Shown here: piece by piece, positions 8,774-17,338 of the stretch | How positions within the stretch are numbered: position 1 is the stretch's first letter | How the letters are laid out: each line of letters begins with the position of its first letter | NCBI RefSeq assembly: GCF_900142665.1 | Contig: NZ_FRBR01000018.1 | Span: 1-53,587, forward strand | Direction: 5' to 3' | Source: Roseovarius pacificus | GTDB taxonomy: Bacteria; Pseudomonadota; Alphaproteobacteria; Rhodobacterales; Rhodobacteraceae | Length of the DNA: 53,587 nucleotides | Position numbers and translations under genes: made by a program | The notes under the pieces: model-generated | What the model saw: the letters and a program-made list of their open reading frames with translations, nothing else | Database searches by the model: none | What the model was told of the DNA's origin: nothing

Positions 8774-9841
8774 GTGCAGGAAGAGAAACAACAGCGCCAG
8801 AATGGCCAGGCGACCCTCTGGGGCAAGCCATCGGCCTGGCTCGCTTCGGCGACCTTGTTCATCGGCCTGACAGCGACCGGCTTTGTCTTGGTCTCATCGA
8901 TGTTCGGAGGCGAACTTCCAAGTTTCGACGCAAGGTTGGTCCAACCGCAGGCTTTGGCCCTGATCCTCGGTTTTCTGGTGGTCTACTTTATGTCTGACGG
9001 GCTGAGGCTCTACTTCGTCCTGCGCACGATCGGAGCCGGGGTGAAAATTCGTGAGATCTTCCCCCTTGTGTTCATCAACATCCTTTTCTCGAATGTGACA
9101 CCCCTTGCGACGGGCGGTGGTTTCGCGCAGGTCTGGTATCTGCAACGGCATGGCGTGCCCGTCGGCAGTTCGGCCGCGGCGACGACGATCCGGACCATTC
9201 TCGCAATGCTGGCGATCTTCCTTGTCGCCCCGCTCTTTCAATTTTTGCACCCGGGATCTTCGCCGAACGGATTTGCAAGGATCACCCTGCAGTCGCTGTC
9301 AGGGTTCATCGTGCTCTATCTCGTTGGCTTCCTGATTGTCCTGCGCCGCCCACACTGGATCGCAACCCTACTCGGCCGACTTCTCGCGCTTGCGTCTCGC
9401 ATGGGTATCCTGGGCACAGATAGACGGGACCGCTGGACCAATGCGGTGCAACGCGAGACGGCGGAATTCTCGGCAAGTTTTGCACGCTTCGTCCGGGGAT
9501 CGCGTCTTTATGCCCTGGCGGCGGTAGCTTGCACGCTCGTGTTTCTACTGACGCTTTTCGCTTTTCCGGCGCTCTTGTTGGAACTTCTCGATTATGACGT
9601 GGATTGGTTGACGGTCATCGGGACGTTGTCGGTGGTGACGTTCCTGATGTATTTCGCACCGACCCCGGGCGGTGCTGGATTTGCGGAATTGGCCTTCGCC
9701 GGGTTCATGGCAGGCCGCATGGCCCCCGATGATCTTCTGCTTGTCATCTTCGCGTGGCGGTTCCTGACCATTTATCTCGGCATGGCGATCGGAACGATCG
9801 TCTCGATCCTCGTCCTTCGGCGGAAAGCGCAGCCAGGATGA
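8774..9841 (+). CDS. flippase-like membrane protein (UPF0104 / LPG synthase TM-domain family)
   Basis: A 355-residue protein with about eight hydrophobic segments and the family blocks ILFSNVTPLATGGGFAQ near residues 100-116 and FAPTPGGAGFAELAF near 292-306. This fold is the membrane half of lysylphosphatidylglycerol synthase and also occurs alone beside glycosyltransferases, where it is thought to move lipid-linked sugars across the membrane. The catalytic LPG synthase domain is absent. The start is GTG 8774, preceded by GAGGGGC; the frame is open further upstream but antisense to corA there. Its TGA overlaps the ATG of the next gene (ATGA at 9838), so the two are translationally coupled. 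Confidence 0.8.
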   Translation: MQEEKQQRQNGQATLWGKPSAWLASATLFIGLTATGFVLVSSMFGGELPSFDARLVQPQALALILGFLVVYFMSDGLRLYFVLRTIGAGVKIREIFPLVFINILFSNVTPLATGGGFAQVWYLQRHGVPVGSSAAATTIRTILAMLAIFLVAPLFQFLHPGSSPNGFARITLQSLSGFIVLYLVGFLIVLRRPHWIATLLGRLLALASRMGILGTDRRDRWTNAVQRETAEFSASFARFVRGSRLYALAAVACTLVFLLTLFAFPALLLELLDYDVDWLTVIGTLSVVTFLMYFAPTPGGAGFAELAFAGFMAGRMAPDDLLLVIFAWRFLTIYLGMAIGTIVSILVLRRKAQPG

Positions 9842-12066
9842 ACCGTGCCCTACTCTCTCTCTTCTTCTATGCAAACCTTGCAATCGTACTGACAATCGCG
9901 GGATACCGCGTCTATCTCTACGCATCGGCGCCGGACGCCAGCGCTCTTCTTGTCGGGCAGATTGAAGCGATCGAGGCGGAGGTCGCGGCGGATCGTCCGC
10001 TCAGGTTTGCAGTGGTGGGAGAAGGCAACAACTCGATCGGTGTCCTTGAGCGGCAGATCATCCCTCGGGTCAACTCGTCCGGTCTGGATTTCGTCGTCTC
10101 GGCCGGCAATCTCGTGAGCGGGGGCGGTGAGGACAAATACCGGGCGCTCCTGGGGACTCTGTCGCATCTCGATATTCCTTATCTTCTGACATTCGGGGAG
10201 AACGAGTACGAGGAGTTCGGAAGCGCTCGGTTTTATCAGCGGTTCGGGCCACACTTCTATTCCTTTGCCCTGCCGCAGGCACGGCTCGTGTTTCTCGATG
10301 CCACCGGGCGCACGCCGACAGACTGGCAAGAGCGATGGCTCCGCGACATCCTGCAGGCGGATAGCCCTACACCGGTGCTGGTCTTCGTCGGTCATCCTCT
10401 CGTCCCCCCTGCGCAGGAGACGCTTTTCGAACCGGATGTTGGTGCCTGGTCGGAAAGTACGAACCGTGACCGGCTCCTTGCCCTGCTATCGGAGCTCGGC
10501 GTCGACATGGTGGTCTCGGCGGGGGCTGCGACATTCTCCGATCAAACCGTTGGCGGGGTCCGACATGTCGTCACCGGAGGAGCTGGCGGATTTGTTCTCA
10601 ACGACGATGCGAGCTTTTACCACTACCTCGAAGTGTCGATCAGCGAGGGCAACATCAGTGTTGAGATGATGCGGGTCGATACCGCGCCCACCCCCCTCAT
10701 GCGACAGCTCGAGGGACTCTGGTTCTTCGTGTACTCGCTCTTCTACGTCGGCTGGCTGAATTTCCTACTCATCTTTTCGGCTTTCGTCATCGTCGGTATG
10801 TATCTCTACAACCGCCTGTTCCGGGAACGGCACTACTATCCCGATTACGATAGCCATGTCGCCCTCGACCTTGGCCGCCCGCTCAAGGTGGTGATGTTCA
10901 CCAATACCTATCTGCCCTTCATCGGCGGTGTCGCGATCTCTGTAGATCGCCTGAGAAAAGGTTTGGAGAAGCTCGGACACGAGGTGCTGGTGGTCGCTCC
11001 CGCCTACGACCAGCACGTCGAAGAGACCGGAGTGTTGCGCGTTCCGGCACTGATTGAAGCAGGCGGTCTTATCCGTGTTGCCAATCCGCTGCATCCTAGG
11101 ACGTGGCAGGTGGTCCGGCAGTTCGGGCCGGACGTGATCCATCTTCATCATCCATTCTGGCTCGGCTCTCTGGGGCATCGCATGGCGCGTCGGCTGAACG
11201 TCCCGGCGATCTTCACCTACCACACGAGACTGGAACAGTATGGGCATACGATCCCCCTGCCTGGTGTCCTCTTTCGCAACGTGATCGCGCACTGGCTCGT
11301 GCGGCGCTTCGCGAACAGCTGTGACGAGATCATCGTTCCGACGCCGGTGACGCGGGATTATGTGCGGCTGATCGGGGTGGACCGGCCCGTGCATGTTCAC
11401 CCGACAGGAGTAGAGATCGAGCGATTCCTGCCACAGGAACCTTGCCAACTTGCTGCGCTCCGGTCCCGACACAACCCGGACGGTCGGAAAATATTGGTCA
11501 CCGTGTCGCGGCTTTCGAAGGAAAAGAACCTCGACTTCCTGATCGCGGCGATGCGGGAACTCAAGGACCGCCACGCGCCCCCCTTTCGTCTTCTTGTGAT
11601 TGGGGATGGCGAGGAGCGGGCGCATCTGACCCGGACCATCCGGGACAAAGATCTGACCTCGGAGGTGAGCCTGGTTGGGTCTGTCCCGGAGCATGATATC
11701 CCGGACTATCTCGGTCTAAGCGATCTCTTCGTCTTTGCGTCTACATCAGAGACCCAGGGCATGGTCATCTTGGAGGCCATGGCGGCGGGATTGCCCGTTG
11801 TTGCCGTGAATGCCAGTGGCGTGGACGCCTTCGTCCAGAACCGAAGGACCGGGGTGTTGACCGAAGAGAATATCGAGGTTTGGACCGATGTCGTTCATGC
11901 GCTTCTCGTGAACCGCTCCGAGCGCCATGCGATGGCGCGGGCTGCATTGGAAGAGGCCCGGCAACACTCCGTCGAACGGTTCTCGACTGACATCGCGCGG
12001 GTTTACCAGACCGCGATTGGTGCACGCTCAAAGTCCAAAAGAAACGGGGCCCTGCGTTCCAGTTGA
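9838..12066 (+). CDS. fusion: degenerate metallophosphoesterase domain + GT4 glycosyltransferase
   Basis: 742 residues in four parts: a membrane segment at about 5-28; a calcineurin-like phosphoesterase fold at about 55-280; a second membrane segment at about 294-321; and a GT-B family 4 glycosyltransferase at about 349-730. The transferase has the NTYLPFIGGVAISV acceptor loop, HLHHPFW, HPTGVEIERF, VSRLSKEKNLDFL and the donor-site block SETQGMVILEAMAAGLPVVA. In the phosphoesterase the metal ligands are mostly replaced: FAVVGEGNNS where D-x-H is expected, SAGNLVSGGG for GD-x-x-D, FGENEYEE for GNHE, and VSAGAAT for GH-x-H; only GHPL (185-188) looks normal. It is therefore probably a binding or regulatory module, placed outside the cytoplasm by the two membrane segments if the transferase is cytoplasmic. 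A lipid acceptor is likely. ATG 9838 follows AGG and overlaps the upstream stop. Confidence 0.82.
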   Translation: MNRALLSLFFYANLAIVLTIAGYRVYLYASAPDASALLVGQIEAIEAEVAADRPLRFAVVGEGNNSIGVLERQIIPRVNSSGLDFVVSAGNLVSGGGEDKYRALLGTLSHLDIPYLLTFGENEYEEFGSARFYQRFGPHFYSFALPQARLVFLDATGRTPTDWQERWLRDILQADSPTPVLVFVGHPLVPPAQETLFEPDVGAWSESTNRDRLLALLSELGVDMVVSAGAATFSDQTVGGVRHVVTGGAGGFVLNDDASFYHYLEVSISEGNISVEMMRVDTAPTPLMRQLEGLWFFVYSLFYVGWLNFLLIFSAFVIVGMYLYNRLFRERHYYPDYDSHVALDLGRPLKVVMFTNTYLPFIGGVAISVDRLRKGLEKLGHEVLVVAPAYDQHVEETGVLRVPALIEAGGLIRVANPLHPRTWQVVRQFGPDVIHLHHPFWLGSLGHRMARRLNVPAIFTYHTRLEQYGHTIPLPGVLFRNVIAHWLVRRFANSCDEIIVPTPVTRDYVRLIGVDRPVHVHPTGVEIERFLPQEPCQLAALRSRHNPDGRKILVTVSRLSKEKNLDFLIAAMRELKDRHAPPFRLLVIGDGEERAHLTRTIRDKDLTSEVSLVGSVPEHDIPDYLGLSDLFVFASTSETQGMVILEAMAAGLPVVAVNASGVDAFVQNRRTGVLTEENIEVWTDVVHALLVNRSERHAMARAALEEARQHSVERFSTDIARVYQTAIGARSKSKRNGALRSS

Positions 12067-12158
12067 ACAGCATCACCTTTGCGCTAGGAGCTGGTGGATC
12101 AACGCTCGCAGCGCTCGGCGCCTATTCTCGGGAGTGCGTTAACAGTTTCAAACGTGCA

Positions 12159-12166
12159 GCATGACT
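12159..12166. repeat. left target-site duplication of IS66 element
   Basis: GCATGACT immediately before the left inverted repeat. The same 8 bases follow the right end at 15012-15019. Eight bases is the normal duplication length for IS66. Confidence 0.93.
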
Positions 12167-12191
12167 GTAACCACGCCATTGGCACCGCCTG
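12167..12191. repeat. IS66 left inverted repeat
   Basis: Starts GTAACCACGCCATTGG. It matches 18 of 25 positions with the reverse complement of 14987-15011, including the outer GTAACC and an inner ATTG and ACCGC. Confidence 0.85.
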
Positions 12192-12265
12192 CCTGATCAA
12201 GGGGCAATGATCTAAGACACGTCAATAAAGACGTCGTTAACGACGTGGATTATACGGGGTCTGCG

Positions 12266-12646
12266 ATGCGTGGAGAAATTCTCGGGGTAGAGCGGCGGCG
12301 CTTTTGGCGCGACGATGACAAGCTGGAGATTGTCGCATCGGTTGGGATTGATGGGGCGACGGTGACGCAGGTGGCACAGCGCCATGAGGTGACCCGGCAG
12401 CAGATTTACGCATGGCGGCATGTCCTCAAGAGAAAGGGCCTGTGGTCTCCGGATACGGGGGCGCTGTTCTTTCCGTTGGATTTGCCGGTGTCGACCGGAA
12501 TGCCTGTGGCGCAGACTCCGGTCGCTGAGGCACCGCCACCTATTGCGGTTGAAGTGCGTCTGCGTGGCGAGCGCAGTTTGCATTTTGAAAGCACGATCGC
12601 CCCGGCCACCCTGACAGCCCTGATCCGTGCGGTGGAAGCTGCATGA
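12266..12646 (+). CDS. tnpA: IS66 accessory protein TnpA (Orf1)
   Basis: 126 residues with the helix-turn-helix common to IS66 Orf1: VGIDGATVTQVAQRHEVTRQQIYAWR at about residues 26-51, of the type that binds the element's ends. Accessory protein required with TnpB and TnpC for IS66 transposition. The start is taken at ATG 12266, which begins the usual MRGEILG; a GTG at 12245 is in frame but lies before the family's conserved N-terminus. The stop overlaps the tnpB start (ATGA). Confidence 0.88.
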   Translation: MRGEILGVERRRFWRDDDKLEIVASVGIDGATVTQVAQRHEVTRQQIYAWRHVLKRKGLWSPDTGALFFPLDLPVSTGMPVAQTPVAEAPPPIAVEVRLRGERSLHFESTIAPATLTALIRAVEAA

Positions 12647-12990
12647 TTGGGCCTGGCACTGGTGTTCGTGTGTATCTGGCCTGCGGCGTCACGGATATGA
12701 GGAAGGGGATCGCAGGATTGGCGGCACTGACTCAGGATGTCTTGCGGCAAAAGCCAACAAGTGGTGCGGTGTTTGCGTTTCGAGGCCGCCGGGGTGACCG
12801 GATTAAGCTCCTGTTCTGGGATGGGCAGGGCTTTTGCCTCTATTACAAGGTGCTCGAACGGGGCCGCTTCCCTTGGCCGAGCGCCAAGGATGGAGCTATT
12901 CGGATGACATCAGCGCAGCTTGCGATGCTCTGGGAGGGGATCGATTGGCGGCGTCCAGATTGGGGCGCTCCGCCCGCGCGGGTGGGGTGA
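12643..12990 (+). CDS. tnpB: IS66 accessory protein TnpB (Orf2)
   Basis: 115 residues, the standard length. Conserved blocks: VYLACGVTDMRKGIAGLA near residues 7-24, VFAFRGRRGDRIKLLFWDGQGFCLYYK near 42-68, and GRFPWP. This small protein is essential for IS66 transposition although its biochemical role is not settled. It is coupled to tnpA by a 4-base overlap. Confidence 0.92.
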   Translation: MIGPGTGVRVYLACGVTDMRKGIAGLAALTQDVLRQKPTSGAVFAFRGRRGDRIKLLFWDGQGFCLYYKVLERGRFPWPSAKDGAIRMTSAQLAMLWEGIDWRRPDWGAPPARVG

Positions 12991-13052
12991 TCTTGCGCCG
13001 GGATTTGTGTTATTTATATGGTGCTTTAACCTGACTTTTGGTAGTCAGGCGC

Positions 13053-14648
13053 ATGTCTAAACACGCCGAAAACCTCCCCGATGATCCCGCGGAATTGAAG
13101 GCGATGATCGCGGCTTTGCAAGCGGAGAATGCCAAGATATCGGCTACGTTGCGCGTTCATGACCAGCTGGTTCAGGCGCTTCGCCTGCGGATCGCCAAAT
13201 TGCAGAAACTGGCTTTCGGCAAGTCCTCGGAAAAGATCGAGCGCGAGATCGATCAGTTGGAGTTGGCGCTCGAAGACCTGCTGGTCGCGGTTGCCGAGGA
13301 AGATGACGCGCCCATCAACGAAGGGCAGAATGAACCGTCACCGGAAGCTGCCGATGCACCCGCTTTGCGCCGCCGACCACGTGTCTCGGATGAGACCCCG
13401 CGCGAGCGCCGCGAACTGGACCCCGGTGCTTGCTGCCCCGACTGTGGCGGCGATCTGCGCGTGGTGGGTGAGGATGTCAGCGAACTCCTCGACATGATTG
13501 CTGCCCAGATGAAGGTGATCCAGATCGCCCGGATCAAGAAGTCCTGCCGCCGTTGTGAGCGGATGGTGCAGGAACCGGCCCCCAGCCGTCCGATCCCGGG
13601 CAGCATGGCAGGGCCGAGCCTGCTCGCACATGTGCTGATCTCGAAGTTTGACGACCATTTGCCTTTGTATCGCCAGCACGAAATCTTCGCTCGCATGAGA
13701 GCGGATATCCCCGAAAGCACGCTGGTTGGCTGGTGCGGACGGGCCATGAAGACGCTGCAGCCGCTGATCACACGGATCGAGGCGGACATCATGGTCAGCG
13801 ATCTGCTGCATGCGGACGACACACCCATCCGGGTGCTGGATCGCTCTTTGCGCGACAAGGGACTGGGCAAAGGTGTCAAACAAGGCCGCATCTGGGCCTA
13901 TGTGCGTGACCAGCGGCCTTGGGCGGGGGCATCGCCACCGGGTGCAGTCTATCGCTTCGCGCCAGACTGGAAGGAAGAGCATGTTCTCGGCCATCTGGCG
14001 AACGCCCGCGGCATCCTTCAGGCTGACGGCTACAAGGGTTATGCCAAGCTCTATGAGCCAGACCCCGATGGCACGCGGCGTTTGCGCGAAGCGGCCTGTT
14101 GGGCTCACCTGCGCCGAGACTTCCACGACTTTTGGGCGTCGACCAAGTCCGAGATCGCCCGCGAGGCGCTCGACCGGATCGGTAAGTTCTACGACATCGA
14201 GCGCGACATCACCGGTCAGCCCGCTGACGTCCGTTATGCGACGCGTCAAAATCTGAGCAGACCAAAGGTTGAGGCCTTCTTTGCTTGGTCCGAACAACAG
14301 CTTCTGCGCATCCCGGGTAAAAGCGACCTGGCCAAAGCCTTCCGCTACGGCCTCAGTCGACAGGAGGCCTTCAGCCTGTTTCTGACCGATGGACGTGTGG
14401 CAATCGACAACAACCCTGCTGAACGTGCCCTGCGACCTATTGGAATTGGACGTAAGAATTGGTTATTTGCAGGGGCAGATACCGGTGCGGAAACCCTCGC
14501 ACGTGCGATGACCGTCATTGAAACCGCCAAGCTGAACGGTCTCGACCCGCTGGCCTATCTCGCCGACATCCTCGACCGTATCCACGATCACAAGATAAAC
14601 CGGCTGAATGAACTGTTGCCGTGGAATTGGAGCGCACATTGCCCGTAA
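13053..14648 (+). CDS. tnpC: IS66 transposase TnpC (DDE type)
   Basis: 531 residues, full length. Order: N-terminal leucine-rich coiled coil (about 20-75), acidic linker, zinc-finger block [15 protein letters not shown] (about 127-141) with a second pair in CRRCERM, then the DDE catalytic core. First Asp in [12 protein letters not shown], second in [13 protein letters not shown], and the Glu in [20 protein letters not shown] with the typical C-terminal helix [13 protein letters not shown]. The start is ATG 13053 ([11 protein letters not shown]); an upstream TTG at 13038 is less likely. The gene overlaps the passenger start by about 10 bases. Confidence 0.95.
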   Translation: MSKHAENLPDDPAELKAMIAALQAENAKISATLRVHDQLVQALRLRIAKLQKLAFGKSSEKIEREIDQLELALEDLLVAVAEEDDAPINEGQNEPSPEAADAPALRRRPRVSDETPRERRELDPGACCPDCGGDLRVVGEDVSELLDMIAAQMKVIQIARIKKSCRRCERMVQEPAPSRPIPGSMAGPSLLAHVLISKFDDHLPLYRQHEIFARMRADIPESTLVGWCGRAMKTLQPLITRIEADIMVSDLLHADDTPIRVLDRSLRDKGLGKGVKQGRIWAYVRDQRPWAGASPPGAVYRFAPDWKEEHVLGHLANARGILQADGYKGYAKLYEPDPDGTRRLREAACWAHLRRDFHDFWASTKSEIAREALDRIGKFYDIERDITGQPADVRYATRQNLSRPKVEAFFAWSEQQLLRIPGKSDLAKAFRYGLSRQEAFSLFLTDGRVAIDNNPAERALRPIGIGRKNWLFAGADTGAETLARAMTVIETAKLNGLDPLAYLADILDRIHDHKINRLNELLPWNWSAHCP

Positions 14649-14986
14649 TAAACATCTTCTCCTCTATCGGCATATATGTATTGGCCGCGCTCGCTGAGAT
14701 CATAGGATGTTTCGCATTCTGGGCCTGGTTGCGTCTTGACCGCACTGCTCTCTGGCTCATCCCCGGTGCCCTATCCCTCGTCTTGTTCGCCTACCTGTTG
14801 ACGAAGGTTGAGGTTGACTTCGCAGGCCGCGCATATGCGGCCTATGGCGGCATATACATCGCTGCATCCATCGCGTGGCTATGGGCCGTAGAGGGCCAGA
14901 TCCCGACCCGATGGGATATCATCGGCGCAATCTTCTGCCTCACCGGGATGGCGATAATCTTGATCGCACCCATGCTCCAAAAATAA
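14639..14986 (+). CDS. UPF0060 / YnfA-family membrane protein, passenger of IS66
   Basis: About 115 residues with four transmembrane segments and the YnfA family blocks [32 protein letters not shown] and [13 protein letters not shown]. YnfA proteins resemble small multidrug resistance transporters and pair as dimers; efflux of cationic biocides has been suggested for E. coli YnfA. The frame begins inside the transposase 3' end. TTG 14639 is chosen because GGAG lies 6 bases before it; GTG 14621 is an alternative without a binding site. The gene ends 25 bases before the IS end, so it moves with the element. Transcription probably comes from the transposase promoter. Confidence 0.85.
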   Translation: MPVINIFSSIGIYVLAALAEIIGCFAFWAWLRLDRTALWLIPGALSLVLFAYLLTKVEVDFAGRAYAAYGGIYIAASIAWLWAVEGQIPTRWDIIGAIFCLTGMAIILIAPMLQK

Positions 14987-15011
14987 CCTGCGGTCTCAAT
15001 CGAGCGGTTAC
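14987..15011. repeat. IS66 right inverted repeat
   Basis: Ends GAGCGGTTAC at 15011 and directly follows the passenger stop codon. It pairs imperfectly with 12167-12191 (18 of 25). Confidence 0.85.
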
Positions 15012-15019
15012 GCATGACT
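15012..15019. repeat. right target-site duplication of IS66 element
   Basis: GCATGACT, identical to 12159-12166. Confidence 0.93.
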
Positions 15020-15025
15020 GCTGGG

Positions 15026-15520
15026 TCAATCGCACTCGGTATTGTCGATGGTCTCGTTCGGCATCTGTGTGTTGCAAAGACGTCCAGCCGTTATGTCGGT
15101 GCCTTCGAGGATCGCGTCTTCAAAGACAGCGGCCGTAAGATCCGCTCCTTCGAAAGTCACGTTGACCAGACGCGCCCCTCTGAAGCTCGCGCCGCCTAGA
15201 TTTGCACCGTCAAACGAGACGTTCTCGATCACGGCGAAATCAAATAGCGCGATGCTGAGGTTCGCGCCGGCGAAATCTATTGCCCGCAGGGTCGACTCTT
15301 TCAGATCGACCCCTGTCAGCTTGCTTTCGCTGCGATCCAGCCCTTCGAAACTGCACGCCTGGCATTGTCCGAGCATTCTCAGCTGCGACGCGTCGCTCGC
15401 CTCTTGAGCCGCGACAGAAGATGCCGAAAGGAACAGAACGAGTGCGGAAATCGCGGGGCTAAACGCCACGTTCTTCTTGTTCTTTTTCAACTCTCGAAAC
15501 TCGCGATTGAAACACTTCAC
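15026..15520 (-). CDS. exported pentapeptide-repeat protein
   Basis: 164 residues. A basic N-terminus (NREFRELKKNKKN) is followed by a hydrophobic signal segment ending SVAAQE near residue 39. From about residue 60 to 150 the protein consists of A(D/N)Lxx-type pentapeptide repeats (LTGVDLKEST, FAGANLSIAL, FDGANLGGASF, FEGADLTAAVF), which fold into a right-handed quadrilateral beta helix. Two cysteines (CQAC) precede the repeats and two lie near the C-terminus. The GTG start is 3 bases after the stop of the zinc-ribbon gene, so both are in one unit. Function unknown; such proteins act as surfaces for protein binding. Confidence 0.8.
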   Translation of the reverse strand: MKCFNREFRELKKNKKNVAFSPAISALVLFLSASSVAAQEASDASQLRMLGQCQACSFEGLDRSESKLTGVDLKESTLRAIDFAGANLSIALFDFAVIENVSFDGANLGGASFRGARLVNVTFEGADLTAAVFEDAILEGTDITAGRLCNTQMPNETIDNTECD

Positions 15521-15523
15521 GCC

Positions 15524-15775
15524 CTAGAAATCGAACAGATCGCCAAGGAAGGATTCGCGCTTCTTCTTGTAGGGGCGTCCAGCGTGCGAGTCAGTCCCCC
15601 GCGTGTCCTGCCGATATTCCTGGGCGGGCACAGAAGAAGGAGGCCCCGCCCGTTCGATGATCTTGTCGAGTTCACCGCGATCCAGCCAGACACCGCGACA
15701 CTTGGGGCAATAGTCGATTTCGACACCGCTGCGCTCGGCAATCACCAATGTTTCACCATCTACGGGACATTGCAT
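15524..15775 (-). CDS. TFIIB-type zinc-ribbon protein
   Basis: 83 residues. The zinc ribbon has the form MQCPVDG...YCPKCRGVWLDRGEL, the standard pattern of small bacterial zf-TFIIB proteins, with the first knuckle reduced to C-P-x-D. The C-terminal half is basic (YKKKRESFLGDLFDF). The start at 15775 is chosen because AGGAG lies 8 bases upstream and the ribbon starts at once; the frame extends further but without a binding site. It sits between htrA and the pentapeptide gene on the same strand. Role unknown. Confidence 0.8.
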   Translation of the reverse strand: MQCPVDGETLVIAERSGVEIDYCPKCRGVWLDRGELDKIIERAGPPSSVPAQEYRQDTRGTDSHAGRPYKKKRESFLGDLFDF

Positions 15776-15871
15776 GCGTTCTACTCCTGTGTGACTTCTA
15801 TCCTCAGAGGACGTAAGCACTTTCAGCAGGATTCCAATGCGCGCAGGCTGATAATTGCGCGAGCGGCAAAC

Positions 15872-16978
15872 TCAGCCCGATTGCGGCGATGCAAGGACAA
15901 CAGAGGTTTCGAGCTCGGACCCGTCTCGCAGCAGGGAAATGGCCACCCTGTCGCCGGGCGCGTAGGCGTCAAGTGCATCGTTGATGTCTTCCGAGGATCT
16001 GATAGCCCGCCCATCTATGGCCGTGATAACATCGCCCGGTACGAGGTGGCCCGAGGGGGCTTGCCGGGCTGCGCGCAGTCCAGCGACAGCAGCGGGTGAC
16101 CCGGGCTCCACACCAAGGACAAGAACTCCCTCGAGACCCTGTTGCGCGGCCAACTGATTGATCCTGTCACTGTGGCGGATGCCCAACACGGGGGGCCGAT
16201 ACGTGCCGGTTGAGATCAGCTGGGGAACAACGCGGCTCACCGTATCTACCGGCACCGCGAACCCGATCCCGGCACTGGATCCCGATGGGCTGAAAATCGC
16301 CGTGTTCACCCCGATCAGACGCCCTGCACTATCGATCAGCGGGCCACCAGAATTGCCGGGGTTGATTGCGGCATCGGTCTGGATCAGGCCTTCGATTGTT
16401 GCACCGCCACGTGTCGGGATCTCCCGGTCGAGCGCCGAGACGATGCCGGTCGTCAGCGTCCAATCGAGACCGAAGGGATTGCCGATGGCCAGAACCGACT
16501 GGCCGACCTGCAAGCTCCCGCTCTCGCCGATGGTTAGTGGGCGAGGTGCATCGAGCCCCGTGTCGATCCTGAGAACGGCCAGGTCGTGCTGGGGGGCAGT
16601 TCCGACAAGTGCTGCGTCGAGAACACGGCCATCCGCCAGCCTGACTCGCGCACCGGACGCACCGGCGATCACATGATTGTTGGTCACGATATGGCCCTGA
16701 TCGTCCCACACGAAGCCCGATCCAGTTCCCCGTGGTACGTCCATCGCCCGTCGTGACCAGGGATCCAGGACGCGCTCTTCGGTCGTGATAGAGACCACCG
16801 ACCCGCGCGCCGTCTCGAATAGCGCGATGGTGGTGTTTTCATGCGGCGCAAGGGCGCCTCTCGGCGTCACTATCTGCGCATCAGGTTCGCGCCAAAGGTC
16901 TGCAGAGATGAATGCCGCAGCCCCCGCAACAATCAATCCGATAACAAATGCGACGAAAGGCTTCCTGTTGATCAACAT
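15872..16978 (-). CDS. HtrA/DegP-like serine protease with one PDZ domain
   Basis: 368 residues: N-terminal membrane anchor or uncleaved signal (about 7-27), trypsin-like domain (about 50-255) and one PDZ domain (about 270-365). The triad is visible: His in TNNHVIAG (about 102), Asp in HDLAVLRID (about 132) and Ser in GNSGGPLID (about 210), with the oxyanion-loop context NPGNSGGP. A single PDZ and an N-terminal anchor fit the DegS or short DegQ type acting in the periplasm on misfolded or regulatory substrates. The start MLINRKPF is chosen because GGATAGAG precedes it; the frame is open 10 codons further. First gene of a three-gene unit with the zinc-ribbon and pentapeptide proteins. Confidence 0.9.
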   Translation of the reverse strand: MLINRKPFVAFVIGLIVAGAAAFISADLWREPDAQIVTPRGALAPHENTTIALFETARGSVVSITTEERVLDPWSRRAMDVPRGTGSGFVWDDQGHIVTNNHVIAGASGARVRLADGRVLDAALVGTAPQHDLAVLRIDTGLDAPRPLTIGESGSLQVGQSVLAIGNPFGLDWTLTTGIVSALDREIPTRGGATIEGLIQTDAAINPGNSGGPLIDSAGRLIGVNTAIFSPSGSSAGIGFAVPVDTVSRVVPQLISTGTYRPPVLGIRHSDRINQLAAQQGLEGVLVLGVEPGSPAAVAGLRAARQAPSGHLVPGDVITAIDGRAIRSSEDINDALDAYAPGDRVAISLLRDGSELETSVVLASPQSG

Positions 16979-17008
16979 GGCTCTATCCAAACAGTGATCT
17001 TGGTTCAA

Positions 17009-17338
17009 ACTCGGTCTTCATACGTGAATTAAGGGGCATGGCTTTTCGATTTCAACCATGGCCGGAGGCCACGACACGGTCCTCCAGCGACCCTTAGGCA
17101 TAGCTATTTTCGGCCCGTCTGGCAAAACACGTCAGGTCTTTGTCTTACGATCTGCCGTCGGCTGTTCTGCGTCGTTGGAATTATTCAATTCGCTGGCCTT
17201 TCATTTCTGCATTGATGTAAGTATGTCTTTCTGTGATCAGTTCTTATCGAAAAAATGATTAGGCGGAGACTTTACCTCCTGCGAACCTCAAGCCCTTTGG
17301 CGGCCCCTGCTTGACTCGGGGGCGAAAGTTTGCTGCCC
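17009..17338. other. intergenic stretch at the right edge of the cargo
   Basis: 330 bases between the htrA start and the virD4 stop. No gene is supported. The part 17150-17265 is clearly richer in A and T than its surroundings. No inverted repeat or duplication marking a cargo boundary was found here. Confidence 0.5.

Larger units (their letters stand above)
12167..15011 (+). mobile_element. IS66-family insertion sequence with a passenger gene
   Basis: A complete 2845-bp element. It begins GTAACC at 12167 and ends GGTTAC at 15011. The terminal 25 bases (12167-12191 and the reverse complement of 14987-15011) match at 18 positions. It is flanked by a perfect 8-bp duplication, GCATGACT. It carries the three canonical IS66 genes (tnpA, tnpB, tnpC) in overlapping order, and inside the right end, after tnpC, a UPF0060/YnfA-type membrane protein. 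The intact ends, exact duplication and full-length frames suggest a recent insertion. The target lies between the glycosyltransferase gene and the pentapeptide gene, about 6 bases past the latter's stop codon, so no coding sequence was broken. Confidence 0.95.

Noticed and set aside
14621..14648. IS66 right end directly after tnpC
   Set aside because: No GTAA/TTAC end or target duplication there; the paired repeat and duplication are found at 15011-15019, past the UPF0060 gene.
17058..17258. 66-codon frame at the cargo edge
   Set aside because: No binding site or family pattern; in an AT-rich intergenic stretch.
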